A stretch of 64,000 bases of DNA from Rhodopseudomonas julia (GCF_030813515.1 NZ_JAUSUK010000002.1:496001-560000), one strand, 5' to 3'; counted from the first letter of the stretch, positions 44,786 to 54,267 are shown. The notes: a model not told the origin generated them from the letters alone. Translations and numbers: made by a program.

Positions 44786-44801
44786 TTACCGAAAGATTAA
44801 C
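44786..44801. promoter_or_regulatory. Possible CtrA-type site upstream of the DUF2007-like gene
   Basis: TTAC-N7-TTAAC differs from the CtrA consensus TTAA-N7-TTAA(C) by one base. It overlaps the stop of the UDG gene and is about 100 bases upstream of the DUF2007-like ATG. One-mismatch sites can arise by chance. Confidence 0.3.
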
Positions 44802-45489
44802 GCGGCGCGCCCAACAGATTGCGGATCTCTGCAAACACGCCTTTGAACATCTTTTCCGTCAGAACACCGGTGTTCGTGTTGTAACGCGAGCAATGGTAGC
44901 TGTCGAAAAGGCGCAGGCCGCCTGACGTCTCGCCCGGGATTTCGTGCGTCGCGCCATGGCCGAAGGGCGCGTCCTTCAGGCGAAGGCCGAGCGTGCGCAC
45001 GACACTGTCATGGGCGATGCGACCGAGCGCCAGAATTGCCGCAAGGTCGGTGTGGCGGGCGATGGTCGCTGCGAGGAACGGCCGGCAATTGTTGATCTCC
45101 GCACCGATCGGCTTGTTCTGCGGCGGCACGCATCTGACTGCGTTGACGATCGCCGCATCCACCAGTTCAAGCGTGTCGTTCGGATCGGCGCGGTATTCGC
45201 CACGCGCGAAGCCGTATTCGATCAGCGTGTCGTAGAGGAGATCGCCGGCGTAATCGCCGGTGAAGGGGCGACCCGTGCGGTTGGCTCCGCGCAGGCCCGG
45301 CGCGAGGCCGATGATCAAAAGCCTGGCCGAAGACCGGCCGAAGGTCGGGACCGGGGCGTTGTGCCAGGAGGGCTCCTTGGCACGCCATTCGTTGCGGAAT
45401 TCGACGAGGCGAGGACATAAAGGGCAATCGCGGGAGGGTTGCGAGGGTGCGACAACGCCGCCCGCGGCCGGGGTTTCAGAGTATTTCAC
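44797..45489 (-). CDS. Uracil-DNA glycosylase, family 5 (UdgB-like)
   Basis: A DNA repair enzyme that excises uracil and other deaminated bases. The 230-residue product has the family 5 motif 1 GLAPGLRGANRTGRPFTGDY, where Ala replaces the usual catalytic Asp/Asn, and motif HCSRYNTNTG for the second active-site loop. Cysteines in CPLCPRLVEF and VNAVRCVPPQNKP fit the 4Fe-4S cluster. Its start overlaps the stop of the NYN-domain gene by four bases, so both are cotranscribed. Confidence 0.92.
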   Translation of the reverse strand: MKYSETPAAGGVVAPSQPSRDCPLCPRLVEFRNEWRAKEPSWHNAPVPTFGRSSARLLIIGLAPGLRGANRTGRPFTGDYAGDLLYDTLIEYGFARGEYRADPNDTLELVDAAIVNAVRCVPPQNKPIGAEINNCRPFLAATIARHTDLAAILALGRIAHDSVVRTLGLRLKDAPFGHGATHEIPGETSGGLRLFDSYHCSRYNTNTGVLTEKMFKGVFAEIRNLLGAPR

Positions 45490-46124
45490 CGGGCGCTCGT
45501 GTCCACTTCATCGTCGTCGTAATAATCGAACTCGTCGTCCTCGTAGGTGCCGGGGGTGCCGCCGTTCTCGTCATCGGAGGCTGGACGCGTCCGGGCTGGT
45601 CCGGCACGCCCGAATTCGGCCGCCATGTCGGCGAGTTCCAGAAAATGGTCGGCCTGCCGACGCAGGTCGTCGGAGATCATCGGCGGCTGCGATTTCAAGG
45701 TGGAGGCAACGGTCACCTTCTTGCCCTTTCGCTGCAAGGCGTCGACCAGGTAGCGGAAGTCTCCATCGCCGGAAAAGATGATGAGATGGTCGATATGCTC
45801 AGCGATCTCCATGGCATCGACCGCGAGCTCGATATCCATGTTGCCTTTCACCTTCCGCCGTCCTTGTGCGTCGGTATATTCCTTCAGCGGTTTGGTGACG
45901 ATGCGGTAGCCGTTGTAATCTAGCCAATCGATCAGCGGGCGGATTGAGGAATATTCCTGATCTTCGGCCAGAGCAGTATAATAAACTGCCCTTAAAACAT
46001 AAGCCTTCTTGCGAAAACTATCGAGAAGACGACGATAGTCGATGTCGAAACCAAGGGAGCGGGATGTTGCGTAAAGATTGGCTCCATCCAGAAATAAGGC
46101 GACTTTTTCACGCGCATCGAACAT
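45486..46124 (-). CDS. NYN domain protein (LabA/DUF88-like)
   Basis: A 212-residue protein with a PIN-like NYN domain in the first 165 residues: ALFLDGANLYATSRSLG with the leading Asp, VKGNMDIELAVDAMEIAEHI, and LIIFSGDGDFRYLVDALQRK with clustered acidic residues suited to a metal-dependent nuclease. A 45-residue acidic tail (YEDDEFDYYDDDEVD) follows. Relatives are thought to be RNases; the target is unknown. It is divergent from rpoZ and overlaps the glycosylase gene. Confidence 0.92.
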   Translation of the reverse strand: MFDAREKVALFLDGANLYATSRSLGFDIDYRRLLDSFRKKAYVLRAVYYTALAEDQEYSSIRPLIDWLDYNGYRIVTKPLKEYTDAQGRRKVKGNMDIELAVDAMEIAEHIDHLIIFSGDGDFRYLVDALQRKGKKVTVASTLKSQPPMISDDLRRQADHFLELADMAAEFGRAGPARTRPASDDENGGTPGTYEDDEFDYYDDDEVDTSAR

Positions 46125-46150
46125 CGTGAACCTCCTCTAAGACAATGTGT

Positions 46151-46180
46151 TTTCTTGGAAATTTTTGCCGCACCAAGAAA
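46151..46180. repeat. Inverted repeat TTTCTTGG-N14-CCAAGAAA
   Basis: A perfect 8-base inverted repeat lies in the 185-base gap between the divergent NYN gene and rpoZ, 26 bases upstream of the NYN gene ATG. It may be an operator for that gene. No regulator is assigned. Confidence 0.35.
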
Positions 46181-46309
46181 GTTGCCAAGGGGTAGGCGAG
46201 GGATTCGGCGCTTTCAAGGCAGGCTGTTCGTAAACCTTGCGAGACTGTTGAAAAAGGCCTATGGGAATCCCAATTCCCGTTTTCGAATGATTTTTGAGGA
46301 GGTGCATCC

Positions 46310-46681
46310 ATGGCGCGCGTCACCGTGGAAGATTGCGTCGACAAGGTCGATAACCGGTTCGATCTCGTGCTTCTGGCGGCGCACCGCTCGCGCACGATCT
46401 CGAATGGTTCACCGCTGACCGTGGACCGTGACAACGACAAGAACCCCGTCGTTGCCTTGCGGGAGATTGCCGACGAGACGATTCAGCCGGAGGATATGAA
46501 AGAAGATCTCATTCATTCCTTGCAGAAATTCGTCGAGGTCGACGAGCCGGAGCCGGCTCCGGAAGAGATCGAAGCCCAGAGCGGCGGTGCAGAAGACGAA
46601 ATGACCTTCGATCGGATGAGCGAAGAAGAGCTTCTGCGCGGTCTGGAGAGCCTCGATCCGCCCGAGCGGCGCGACGACTGA
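46310..46681 (+). CDS. rpoZ: RNA polymerase omega subunit
   Basis: Omega aids assembly of the beta' subunit and forms part of the ppGpp binding site. The 123-residue product begins [20 protein letters not shown] and has [10 protein letters not shown] and [14 protein letters not shown], the conserved core. A long acidic C-terminal tail follows ([17 protein letters not shown] and onwards), typical of alphaproteobacteria. A GGAGG lies ahead of the ATG. A strong terminator follows, yet rsh is next, the common omega-Rsh neighbourhood. Confidence 0.97.
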   Translation: MARVTVEDCVDKVDNRFDLVLLAAHRSRTISNGSPLTVDRDNDKNPVVALREIADETIQPEDMKEDLIHSLQKFVEVDEPEPAPEEIEAQSGGAEDEMTFDRMSEEELLRGLESLDPPERRDD

Positions 46682-46731
46682 GCGAGGCCTCAGCGATATC
46701 GGCGGCGGGGCCTTTGCCCCGTCGTGACGAC

Positions 46732-46759
46732 AAAGCCCTGCTCAAGCGGGGCTTTTTTT
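46732..46759 (+). terminator. Rho-independent terminator of rpoZ
   Basis: A 10-base stem with one wobble pair (AAAGCCCTGC and GCGGGGCTTT, loop TCAA) runs straight into a T tract of seven. Confidence 0.9.
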
Positions 46760-46862
46760 GTCGCATGGATGCGCTCAGCCTTTGTAAAGCCTATATCCGG
46801 CAAAATGCAGAGAAGCGGTTCACTAGCCGCAAAGGGCTACAAGGCCGCGAGGACGTCTGGGG

Positions 46863-49061
46863 ATGATGCGCCAATACGAGCTGGTCGAGCGGGTCGCCGC
46901 CTACAATCCAGCCGTCAATGAAGATCTGCTCAACCGCGCTTATGTCTATGCCATGAAGAAGCATGGCACGCAGAAGCGCGCCTCCGGCGATCCCTACTTT
47001 TCCCATCCCCTCGAAGTCGCCGCCATCATCACCGAATTGCGCATGGATGATGCTTCGGTCGCCGTCGCGCTGCTGCACGACACGATCGAAGACACGAGCG
47101 CGACGCGCGACGAAATCGACAAGCTCTTCGGCACTGAGATCGGCCGCCTCGTCGACGGGCTGACGAAGATCGACCGGCTCGACCTCGTCTCGCGCGAGGC
47201 GCGGCAGGCGGAGAGCCTCAGGAAACTGCTTCTCGCCGTCGCCGACGATGTGCGCGTGCTTCTCGTCAAGCTCGCCGACCGTCTGCACAATATGCGCACG
47301 ATCCAATACGTGCCGGAGGCGAAGCGCGGCCGCATCGCCGAAGAGACGATGGAGATCTATGCGCCGCTTGCCGGGCGCATGGGCATGCAGGCCGTGCGCG
47401 AAGAGCTGGAAGAGCTTTCGTTTCGTACGCTCAATCTGGAAGCCTATGCGACGATCGCAGCGAAGCTCGTCGATCTTCGCGAGCGCGCCGGCGGCGACAT
47501 CGAAACGATCCAGGCGGCGCTTGAAAAGAGGTTGCAGGACAGCGGCATCAAGGGCGAGATCCGCGGCCGGCAGAAGCGGCCCTATTCCATCTTCGCCAAG
47601 ATGCAGCGCAAGGCCGTCGGGTTCGAACAATTGTCGGATATCTTCGGCTTCCGCATCTTCTTTCACGACGTGAGCGACTGCTACCGGGCGCTCGGAGCCG
47701 TGCACACGGAATGGCGGATGGTGCCGGGGCGGTTCAAGGATTACATCTCCACGCCCAAGCAGAACGGCTATCAGTCGCTGCACACGACCGTGGTCGGGCC
47801 CGGCAAGCAGCGCGTCGAGCTGCAGCTTCGCACCTATGAGATGGACAAGATCGCCGAATACGGCATCGCCGCGCATCCGCTCTACAAGGACGGCATCGCG
47901 GCCGACCGCGATCGGCTGGCGCGCGAATCCTCCGCCTATGCCTGGCTGCGGCAGACGGTGGAACACATCGCCCATGGCGACGCGCCGGAAGAGTTTCTGG
48001 AAAACACCAAGCTCGAGCTCTTCCAGGACCAGGTCTTCTGCTTCACGCCGAAGGGGCGCCTCATCGCGCTGCCGCGCGGCGCCACCCCGATCGACTTCGC
48101 CTATGCGGTGCACACCGATATCGGCGACACCTGCGTCGGGGCGAAGGTCAACGGCAAGCTGACGCCGCTCGTGACGCCCTTGGAAAACGGCGACGAGGTG
48201 GAGATCGTGCGTTCCGAAGCGCAGCGGCCACCGCCCGCCTGGGAATCCGTCGTCGTCACCGGCAAGGCACGCGCCGCCATCCGCCGCGCCACGCGCGCCC
48301 ATGTGCGCAAGCAATATGCGGGGCTTGGCCGCCACACGCTGCAACGCGCATTCGAACGGCTCGAGGAGCCGTGGTCGGAAGCGCGCCTCAAGGAACATCT
48401 CGGCCATTTCGGCTTCGAAGACGTCGAAGATCTCCTCGCCGCCGTCGGGCGCGGTCAGGTCAATGCCGAAGCGGTGATGAACTCCGTCTTTCCCGAACGC
48501 ATGGCGGCGACGCAGGCGGGAGCGCGCACCAATACCTGGCACGATACCGCGCGGGCGAGCCTCGGCTTTAGCCTGGACGAAGAAGGCCGGCGCGGCGCAC
48601 ATGACGACAATGCCCTGCCCATCCGCGGGGCGAGCGGCGACATGCCGATCCGTTTCGATCCGGAGGGCGGCGCCGTACCGGGCGACCGCATCGTGGGCAT
48701 CCTCACACCAGGTGAGGGGATTACCATCTATCCGATCCATTCTCCGGCTTTGACGGAGTTCGAAAACGAGCCGGATCGGTGGGTCGATGTGCGCTGGGAC
48801 ATCCCGGGAGGCTCTGCGGAGCGGTTTCCTGCCCGGATTCGTGTGTCGACGCTCAACGAGCCGGGATCTCTTGCCGAGATTGCAGATTCGATCGGCCGCA
48901 GTGACGGGAATATCGACAATCTTCGCATGCTGCAGCGCCGTCGTGACTTCACCGAACTTGAAATCGATCTAGAAGTCTGGAACCTCAAGCATTTGAACCA
49001 CATCATGCGGAACTTGAGGGCGAAATCGGTGGTGAGTGGCGTGGTGCGCGTCAACGGATAG
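46863..49061 (+). CDS. rsh: Bifunctional (p)ppGpp synthetase/hydrolase
   Basis: Rsh makes and degrades the stringent alarmone (p)ppGpp. The 732-residue protein has, in order, an intact HD hydrolase domain (SHPLEVAAIITELRMDD, ALLHDTIED), the synthetase domain with RPYSIFAKMQRK, DIFGFRIFF, the RxKD-type GRFKDYISTPKQNGYQSLHT that marks bifunctional enzymes, and EYGIAAHPLYK. A TGS domain (CFTPKGRLIALPRGATPIDF) and a C-terminal ACT domain (FPARIRVSTLNEPGSLAEIA) follow. Usually the only long RelA/SpoT homologue in this group. ATG 46863 or 46866 may start it. Confidence 0.97.
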   Translation: MMRQYELVERVAAYNPAVNEDLLNRAYVYAMKKHGTQKRASGDPYFSHPLEVAAIITELRMDDASVAVALLHDTIEDTSATRDEIDKLFGTEIGRLVDGLTKIDRLDLVSREARQAESLRKLLLAVADDVRVLLVKLADRLHNMRTIQYVPEAKRGRIAEETMEIYAPLAGRMGMQAVREELEELSFRTLNLEAYATIAAKLVDLRERAGGDIETIQAALEKRLQDSGIKGEIRGRQKRPYSIFAKMQRKAVGFEQLSDIFGFRIFFHDVSDCYRALGAVHTEWRMVPGRFKDYISTPKQNGYQSLHTTVVGPGKQRVELQLRTYEMDKIAEYGIAAHPLYKDGIAADRDRLARESSAYAWLRQTVEHIAHGDAPEEFLENTKLELFQDQVFCFTPKGRLIALPRGATPIDFAYAVHTDIGDTCVGAKVNGKLTPLVTPLENGDEVEIVRSEAQRPPPAWESVVVTGKARAAIRRATRAHVRKQYAGLGRHTLQRAFERLEEPWSEARLKEHLGHFGFEDVEDLLAAVGRGQVNAEAVMNSVFPERMAATQAGARTNTWHDTARASLGFSLDEEGRRGAHDDNALPIRGASGDMPIRFDPEGGAVPGDRIVGILTPGEGITIYPIHSPALTEFENEPDRWVDVRWDIPGGSAERFPARIRVSTLNEPGSLAEIADSIGRSDGNIDNLRMLQRRRDFTELEIDLEVWNLKHLNHIMRNLRAKSVVSGVVRVNG

Positions 49062-49113
49062 GGCGGATTTCAACCGGCTGCGGTATGCGGGCGGAGCGAT
49101 CAGAAGGCGAAAG

Positions 49114-49704
49114 ATGCTGTTTCGCAGACGTATAGAGGAAGGTCGTTTTCAGCGCTTGCGCGTCTGGCTTTGGCCGCGTTCGAGCTGGCGACGGTCGTTT
49201 CTCTATTTCACCAAGCGGATTCTCAGGCTTTCCGCGACGCCGCATGCGATCGCCGCCGGCTGTGCGGCGGGTGTCTTCACCTCGTTCACGCCGTTTCTCG
49301 GCCTGCATTTCGTGATTTCCTTCGCCATCGCCTGGTTGATCGGCGGCAACCTCATCGCCGCGGCGCTCGGCACGTCGATCGGAAATCCGCTCACCTTTCC
49401 CTTCATCTGGGCGGCGACCTACAAACTCGGCCATCTTCTGTGGCGTGGCGCGCACGAACTGCCGCCACCCCGTCTCGGCCACGATCTCGTTGAGAAATCC
49501 TTCGAGCAGCTCCTGCCGATCCTGAAGCCGATGACGGTCGGAGCCATCCCGCTCGGGCTCGTCGCCGGTATCATCACCTACACGATTGTCTACAGGCTCG
49601 TGGCGGCCTATCAGGCGGCCCGGCGGGAACGTTTCGTTGCACGGCGCAAGCCGGCGGCGGGCGACGCCCCGCAAAACGGTGCAAGCTTCAACGGAATTCA
49701 ATGA
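49114..49704 (+). CDS. DUF2062 membrane protein
   Basis: A 196-residue protein with a basic N-terminus ([20 protein letters not shown]) and three hydrophobic segments ([60 protein letters not shown]). The phrase [19 protein letters not shown] is characteristic of DUF2062, a family of unknown function. Its place between rsh and the pdxJ-acpS-lepB string is conserved in Rhizobiales. The stop overlaps the pdxJ start by four bases. ATG 49114 is chosen; an upstream start inside rsh seems unlikely. Confidence 0.9.
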   Translation: MLFRRRIEEGRFQRLRVWLWPRSSWRRSFLYFTKRILRLSATPHAIAAGCAAGVFTSFTPFLGLHFVISFAIAWLIGGNLIAAALGTSIGNPLTFPFIWAATYKLGHLLWRGAHELPPPRLGHDLVEKSFEQLLPILKPMTVGAIPLGLVAGIITYTIVYRLVAAYQAARRERFVARRKPAAGDAPQNGASFNGIQ

Positions 49705-50462
49705 CCTCTTCGCTTCGGCTCGGTATCAACATCGATCACGTGGCAACGGTGCGCAATGCGCGCGGCGGTGACCATCCAGACCCTCTGAGAGCGGCGAAGA
49801 TCGCCCAGGAGGCTGGCGCCGACGGCATCACCGCACATCTGCGCGAGGATCGCCGCCATATTCGCGACGGCGACATCGATCGGCTCATGAGCGAGATTTC
49901 GCTGCCTCTCAATCTGGAGATGGCGGCGACCGAGGAGATGCTGGAAATTGCGCTGAAGCACGGCCCGCATGCGGCGTGTCTCGTTCCCGAACGGCGCGAG
50001 GAGCGCACCACGGAAGGGGGCCTCGACGCGGCCGGCAGCATCGCACGGCTCGCGCCGATCGTCGCCGCGCTCAACGAAAGGGGCGTTCGCGTCTCGCTGT
50101 TCATCGAGCCGGCCAAGGCGCAGCTCGACGCGGCGCGTACGCTTCATGCGCCCGTCGTGGAACTGCATACCGGCCGCTTCTGCGACCTCTGGCGGGACGG
50201 CGACGAGGCTGGCGCTGAAGAAGAGCGACGGCGGATCGCGGAGATGGCGCGCTACGGGGCTTCGATCGGGCTCGAAGTGCATGCCGGCCACGGGCTCGGC
50301 TACGACAATGTGGCGCCGATCGCCGCGCTTGCCGAAGTCCGCGAGCTCAATATCGGCCATTACCTCATCGGCGAGGCGATCTTCGTCGGGCTCGGCGAGA
50401 GCATCCGCGAAATGCGTCGGCTGATGGATGCGGCCCGCGCGCAAGCCGGAGAGGCGTCGTGA
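49701..50462 (+). CDS. pdxJ: Pyridoxine 5'-phosphate synthase
   Basis: PdxJ joins 1-deoxy-xylulose 5-phosphate and 3-amino-2-oxopropyl phosphate to form pyridoxine 5'-phosphate in vitamin B6 synthesis. The 253-residue TIM barrel shows [20 protein letters not shown] at the start, then [41 protein letters not shown], and [11 protein letters not shown], plus [14 protein letters not shown]. All are family signatures. It overlaps DUF2062 (ATGA) and acpS (GTGA). Confidence 0.97.
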   Translation: MTSSLRLGINIDHVATVRNARGGDHPDPLRAAKIAQEAGADGITAHLREDRRHIRDGDIDRLMSEISLPLNLEMAATEEMLEIALKHGPHAACLVPERREERTTEGGLDAAGSIARLAPIVAALNERGVRVSLFIEPAKAQLDAARTLHAPVVELHTGRFCDLWRDGDEAGAEEERRRIAEMARYGASIGLEVHAGHGLGYDNVAPIAALAEVRELNIGHYLIGEAIFVGLGESIREMRRLMDAARAQAGEAS

Positions 50463-50860
50463 TCATCGGGCTCGGTTCCGACCTCATCGACATTCGCCGC
50501 GTGGAACAGACGCTCGACCGCTTCGGCACGCGCTTCGTGGAGCGCGTCTTCACCGAGGTGGAGCGCACGAAATCGGAACGTCGGCGGATGCGGGCGGCCT
50601 CTTACGCCAAGCGCTTCGCCGCCAAGGAGGCCTGTTCGAAGGCGCTCGGCACCGGATTGCGGCAGGGCGTGTTCTGGCGCGATATGGGCGTGGTCAATCT
50701 TCCCTCCGGCAAACCGACCATGCGGCTGACCGGCGGGGCGGCGGAAGTCCTTGCCCGCATGACGCCCGAGGGCTACGAAGCTTTCATCCATCTTACCATC
50801 ACCGACGACGGCCCGCTGGCGCAGGCCTTCGTCGTGATCGAGGCGGTGCGTGCAGGCTGA
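50459..50860 (+). CDS. acpS: Holo-[acyl-carrier-protein] synthase
   Basis: AcpS transfers 4'-phosphopantetheine from CoA to acyl carrier protein. The 133-residue product starts with [18 protein letters not shown] (metal-binding Asp), has [10 protein letters not shown] and [16 protein letters not shown] (second ligand Glu), then [19 protein letters not shown]. Translation begins at GTG overlapping the pdxJ stop. The pdxJ-acpS-lepB order is conserved from E. coli relatives to rhizobia. Confidence 0.96.
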   Translation: MIIGLGSDLIDIRRVEQTLDRFGTRFVERVFTEVERTKSERRRMRAASYAKRFAAKEACSKALGTGLRQGVFWRDMGVVNLPSGKPTMRLTGGAAEVLARMTPEGYEAFIHLTITDDGPLAQAFVVIEAVRAG

Positions 50861-50976
50861 CGGCGCTGCCGTATTCAGGCCTCAAAGACAGAATTAATGC
50901 GCAGCGAAGACGGCCCGGCGTTGCAGGCGGGGGACGCTGCCGTTAAACCCGCGAGCAATTTCCCAAGGACGGAGCC

Positions 50977-51747
50977 ATGAACGTGGCCGAACGCAGCGCC
51001 GAATCGGAGAAAGCCAAATCGAGCGGAGGCCTGGGCGAAACGCTCAAGGTCGTCATCCAGGCGCTCTTGATTGCGCTCGTCTTCCGCACCTTTCTCTATC
51101 ACCCTTTCAACATTCCTTCCGGATCGATGATGCCGACGCTTCTCGTCGGCGATTATCTTTTCGTCTCTAAGTTCAGCTACGGATATTCGCGCTACTCTTT
51201 CCCGATCGATCTGTCGTTCATCCACGGCCGCATCTGGGAAGGGGACGGGCCCAAGCGCGGCGATGTCGCCGTCTTCCGGCTGCCGCGCGATCCCAAGACC
51301 GATTACATCAAGCGCGTGATCGGGCTGCCGGGCGACAAGATCCAGATGAAGAACGGCCTTCTCTACATCAACGGCACGCCGGTGGAGCGCGAACGCGTCG
51401 AGGATTACACCGGCCAAAACGCCTTCGGTCAGGAGATCAAGGTCGCGCAGTACCGCGAGACGCTGCCGGACGGCGTCAGCTATATGACGCTCGACCTGAC
51501 GCCGAACGGCGAGAAGGACAATACCGGCGTCTACGAGGTGCCGGCCGGCCATTATTTCATGATGGGCGACAATCGCGACAATTCCTCCGACAGCCGGTTC
51601 CTGAATTTCGTCGGCTTCGTGCCGGAAGAAAATCTCGTCGGGCGCGCCGAGGTCATCTTCTTCTCGGTCGAGGAGGACAGCCATGTGTGGGAATTCTGGC
51701 GGTGGCCGTGGTCGTTGCGCTACAATCGGTTGCTTGAAGCATTATGA
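50977..51747 (+). CDS. lepB: Signal peptidase I
   Basis: LepB cleaves signal peptides of exported proteins at the outer face of the inner membrane. The 256-residue product has one N-terminal anchor (VVIQALLIALVFRTFLYHPF), the catalytic Ser in IPSGSMMPTLLVGDYLFVSK, the Lys base in TDYIKRVIGLPGDKIQM and the box MMGDNRDNSSDSR. It overlaps rnc by four bases, so lepB, rnc and era are coupled. A 116-base gap precedes it. Confidence 0.97.
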   Translation: MNVAERSAESEKAKSSGGLGETLKVVIQALLIALVFRTFLYHPFNIPSGSMMPTLLVGDYLFVSKFSYGYSRYSFPIDLSFIHGRIWEGDGPKRGDVAVFRLPRDPKTDYIKRVIGLPGDKIQMKNGLLYINGTPVERERVEDYTGQNAFGQEIKVAQYRETLPDGVSYMTLDLTPNGEKDNTGVYEVPAGHYFMMGDNRDNSSDSRFLNFVGFVPEENLVGRAEVIFFSVEEDSHVWEFWRWPWSLRYNRLLEAL

Positions 51748-52445
51748 GCGGCAAGGCTTCGCTCGGCGATCTTGAAGAGCGGATCGGCCATCATTTCACC
51801 CGCCCGGACCTTCTGAAGCGCGCGCTGACGCATGCGAGCGCCATCGGGGACGAGCGGCGCGGCGATCCGCTGAACACCTATGAGCGGCTGGAATTCCTGG
51901 GCGACCGGGTGCTCGGCCTCGTGATCGCCGATCTGTTGATCGAGGAATATCCGCAGGCGCCGGAGGGTGAATTGTCCCGCCGGCTCGCACGGCTCGTCAA
52001 TCGCGACACCTGTGCGGAAGTGGCGGAGGAGATGCATCTCGCCGAGCATTACCGCGTCGGCGAGAGCCTGGCGCGGGCGACGGAGCGGACGGCGCGGTCG
52101 ATCCTCGCCGACACATGTGAATCGGTGATCGGCGCGGTCTTCCGCGATGCCGGCCTGGATGCGGCCAAAGTCATCATCCATCGGTTCTGGATCAAGCGGC
52201 TGCGGACGATGCAGGGCCCGCTGCGCGACGCCAAGACCGAGCTGCAGGAATGGGCGCATCGCAACGGCCACGGCACGCCGCGCTATCAGGAGAGTGGACG
52301 CAGAGGTCCGGACCATGCGCCGGAATTCTCCGTCAAAGTGTTGATTGAAGGCGCCGAAGGGGCGGAGGGCCAAGGCCCGTCGAAGCGAGAAGCCGAACAT
52401 GCGGCCGCTTCCGCCATTCTGCGTCGTGAGGGGGTATGGCTGTGA
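51744..52445 (+). CDS. rnc: Ribonuclease III
   Basis: RNase III cuts double-stranded RNA, including rRNA precursors. The 233-residue protein has the signature ERLEFLGDRVLGLVIADLL, the second catalytic acidic cluster in ILADTCESVIGAVFRD, and a C-terminal double-stranded RNA binding domain (DAKTELQEWAHRNGHGTPRY to KREAEHAAASAIL). It overlaps era by 10 bases. Confidence 0.97.
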   Translation: MSGKASLGDLEERIGHHFTRPDLLKRALTHASAIGDERRGDPLNTYERLEFLGDRVLGLVIADLLIEEYPQAPEGELSRRLARLVNRDTCAEVAEEMHLAEHYRVGESLARATERTARSILADTCESVIGAVFRDAGLDAAKVIIHRFWIKRLRTMQGPLRDAKTELQEWAHRNGHGTPRYQESGRRGPDHAPEFSVKVLIEGAEGAEGQGPSKREAEHAAASAILRREGVWL

Positions 52446-53386
52446 CAACCGAGCTTGAGAGCCCGGCATCATCTGAAAGTGCAGAGCGAACGCGGGCCGG
52501 CTTCGTCGCCCTGATCGGCGCGCCGAATGCAGGCAAGTCGACGCTCTTGAACCGGCTCGTCGGCACCAAGGTGGCGATCGTCACCCATAAGGTGCAGACG
52601 ACCCGCTCCGTCATTCGTGGCATCGCCATGCATGCGGGCGCGCAAGTCGTGTTCGTCGATACGCCCGGTATTTTCGTGCCCAAGAAGCGCCTGGAAAAGG
52701 CGATGGTGAGCACCGCCTGGGCGCAGGCGGCCGATGCCGATATCACTGCCGTTTTGATCGATGCGCGCGCCGGGCTGGACGAAGCGGCCCTTGCGCTTAT
52801 CGATCGGCTGGCGGAATCGGGGGCGCGGGACAAAGAACGCGTCCTGATCTTGAACAAGATCGACCTCGTACGCCGCGACGCGCTCCTCGCCATCACGGCG
52901 GAGGCGAATGCACGGCTGCCTTTTTCGCGGACCTTCATGGTGTCGGCCACGAACGGCGATGGCGTCGACGATCTTCTCACCTTCTTCGCCGGAGCAATGC
53001 CGGAAGGGCCGTTCCTCTATCCCGAGGATCAGGTTTCAGATTTGCCGCTCCGTGCGATCGCGGCCGAGGTGACGCGCGAGAAGCTGATGCTGCGCCTGCA
53101 TCAGGAGGTGCCGTATTCGGCGACCGTCGAGACGGAAAGCTGGGAAGAGAAGCGCGACGGATCTGTGCGGATCAGCCAGGTGATCTTCGTGGAGCGCGAA
53201 AGCCACCGCAAGATCCTCCTCGGCAAGGGCGGCGAGACGATCAAACAGATCTCGATCGCCGCACGCCGCGAGCTGCATCACATGCTGGAGCGCAAGGTGC
53301 ATCTCTTCCTGTTCGTGAAGGTGCGCGAGGGCTGGACGGACGATCCCGAGCGCTATCGGGAGATGGGGCTGGAGTTTCCGAAATAG
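52436..53386 (+). CDS. era: GTPase Era
   Basis: Era is a 16S rRNA-binding GTPase needed for 30S maturation. The 316-residue product shows G1 GAPNAGKST, the switch region VQTTRSVIRGI, G3 DTPG, G4 NKID and G5 VSATNGDG. The C-terminal KH domain includes LGKGGETIKQISIAARRELH and RKVHLFLFVKVREGW. The start ATG lies within the 3' end of rnc. In most relatives recO follows directly; here ppa intervenes after about 300 bases. Confidence 0.97.
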   Translation: MAVTTELESPASSESAERTRAGFVALIGAPNAGKSTLLNRLVGTKVAIVTHKVQTTRSVIRGIAMHAGAQVVFVDTPGIFVPKKRLEKAMVSTAWAQAADADITAVLIDARAGLDEAALALIDRLAESGARDKERVLILNKIDLVRRDALLAITAEANARLPFSRTFMVSATNGDGVDDLLTFFAGAMPEGPFLYPEDQVSDLPLRAIAAEVTREKLMLRLHQEVPYSATVETESWEEKRDGSVRISQVIFVERESHRKILLGKGGETIKQISIAARRELHHMLERKVHLFLFVKVREGWTDDPERYREMGLEFPK

Positions 53387-53682
53387 GGCTGTCGCGACGC
53401 TCTTCGTAAATCGAAATTCACCTTCCTCAGCCTATAAGATCTTCGATTCGATGATGCCGATCCCAGCCGAAAGGTGCATTGAGCCCGATCTGCTGGCATG
53501 GCAGAGCGCATTTCTTTCGGCGGCAAGGCCATCTCGCGATTGGTTTTGTCGGCGCAGCTGTCGCCCAAGCGGCGCTGCGCGCCGGAAGCTTCCTGAATCG
53601 TCTCAAAGGGCTGGCGGGCGATTTTAAACTTATGAATCTACTTTAAGAAGGGCAGCACGAGCAGCCCGCTGCGAGGATCTTC

Positions 53683-54225
53683 ATGGACCTACGTCATATC
53701 TCTGTTGGCAAGAACCCGCCTCGGGATCTTCATGCCATCGTCGAAATTCCGCTCGGCGGCATTCCGGTGAAATACGAGCTCGAGAAAAAGTCGGGCGCGA
53801 TCTTCGTCGATCGCTTTCTGCATACGGCGATGTTCTATCCGGGCAATTACGGCTTCATCCCGCACACGCTGTCGCCGGACGGCGATCCTTGCGACATCAT
53901 GGTGGTGAGTCAGGTGCCGGTGGTGCCGGGTGCGGTCATTCGCTGCCGACCGGTCGGGGCGCTGATCATGGAAGACGAATCGGGTGGCGACGAGAAGATC
54001 ATCGCCGTGCCGGTCGACGAGCTGCATCCGTTCTATACCGGCGTGCGCAGCTATCTCGATCTGCCGCAGATCATGTGCGAGCAGATCGCCCACTTCTTCC
54101 AGCATTATAAGGATCTGGAGAAGGGCAAGTGGGTCGATGTGGGCCGTTGGGTCGACACCGAGGGTGCCGAACAGCTCGTCCTGGAAGGCATCGAGCGCGC
54201 CAAGGCCAAGGGCGCCGAAAAGTAA
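53683..54225 (+). CDS. ppa: Inorganic pyrophosphatase (family I)
   Basis: Ppa hydrolyses pyrophosphate and so drives biosynthetic reactions forward. The 180-residue product has family I motifs: MDLRHISVGKNPPRDLHAIV, IPLGGIPVKYELEKKSGAIF, NYGFIPHTLSPDGDPCDIMV with the metal-binding Asp cluster, and DESGGDEKIIAVPVD. It is preceded by a 296-base gap with no gene and followed by a GC-rich hairpin, so it is probably a separate unit inserted into the era-recO stretch. Confidence 0.96.
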   Translation: MDLRHISVGKNPPRDLHAIVEIPLGGIPVKYELEKKSGAIFVDRFLHTAMFYPGNYGFIPHTLSPDGDPCDIMVVSQVPVVPGAVIRCRPVGALIMEDESGGDEKIIAVPVDELHPFYTGVRSYLDLPQIMCEQIAHFFQHYKDLEKGKWVDVGRWVDTEGAEQLVLEGIERAKAKGAEK

Positions 54226-54238
54226 GCATCGACGAGAC

Positions 54239-54267
54239 GCGGCGCGACGCCCGGTGCGTCGCGCCGC
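54239..54267 (+). terminator. Strong hairpin terminator after ppa
   Basis: A perfect 12-base stem (GCGGCGCGACGC and GCGTCGCGCCGC, loop CCGGT) begins 14 bases after the ppa stop. The following TTGCTCT is only a weak T tract. Confidence 0.65.

Noticed and set aside
46791-48740. Open frame of 649 codons on the minus strand
   Set aside because: Antisense to the bifunctional Rsh gene, whose HD, synthetase, TGS and ACT domains are all evident.
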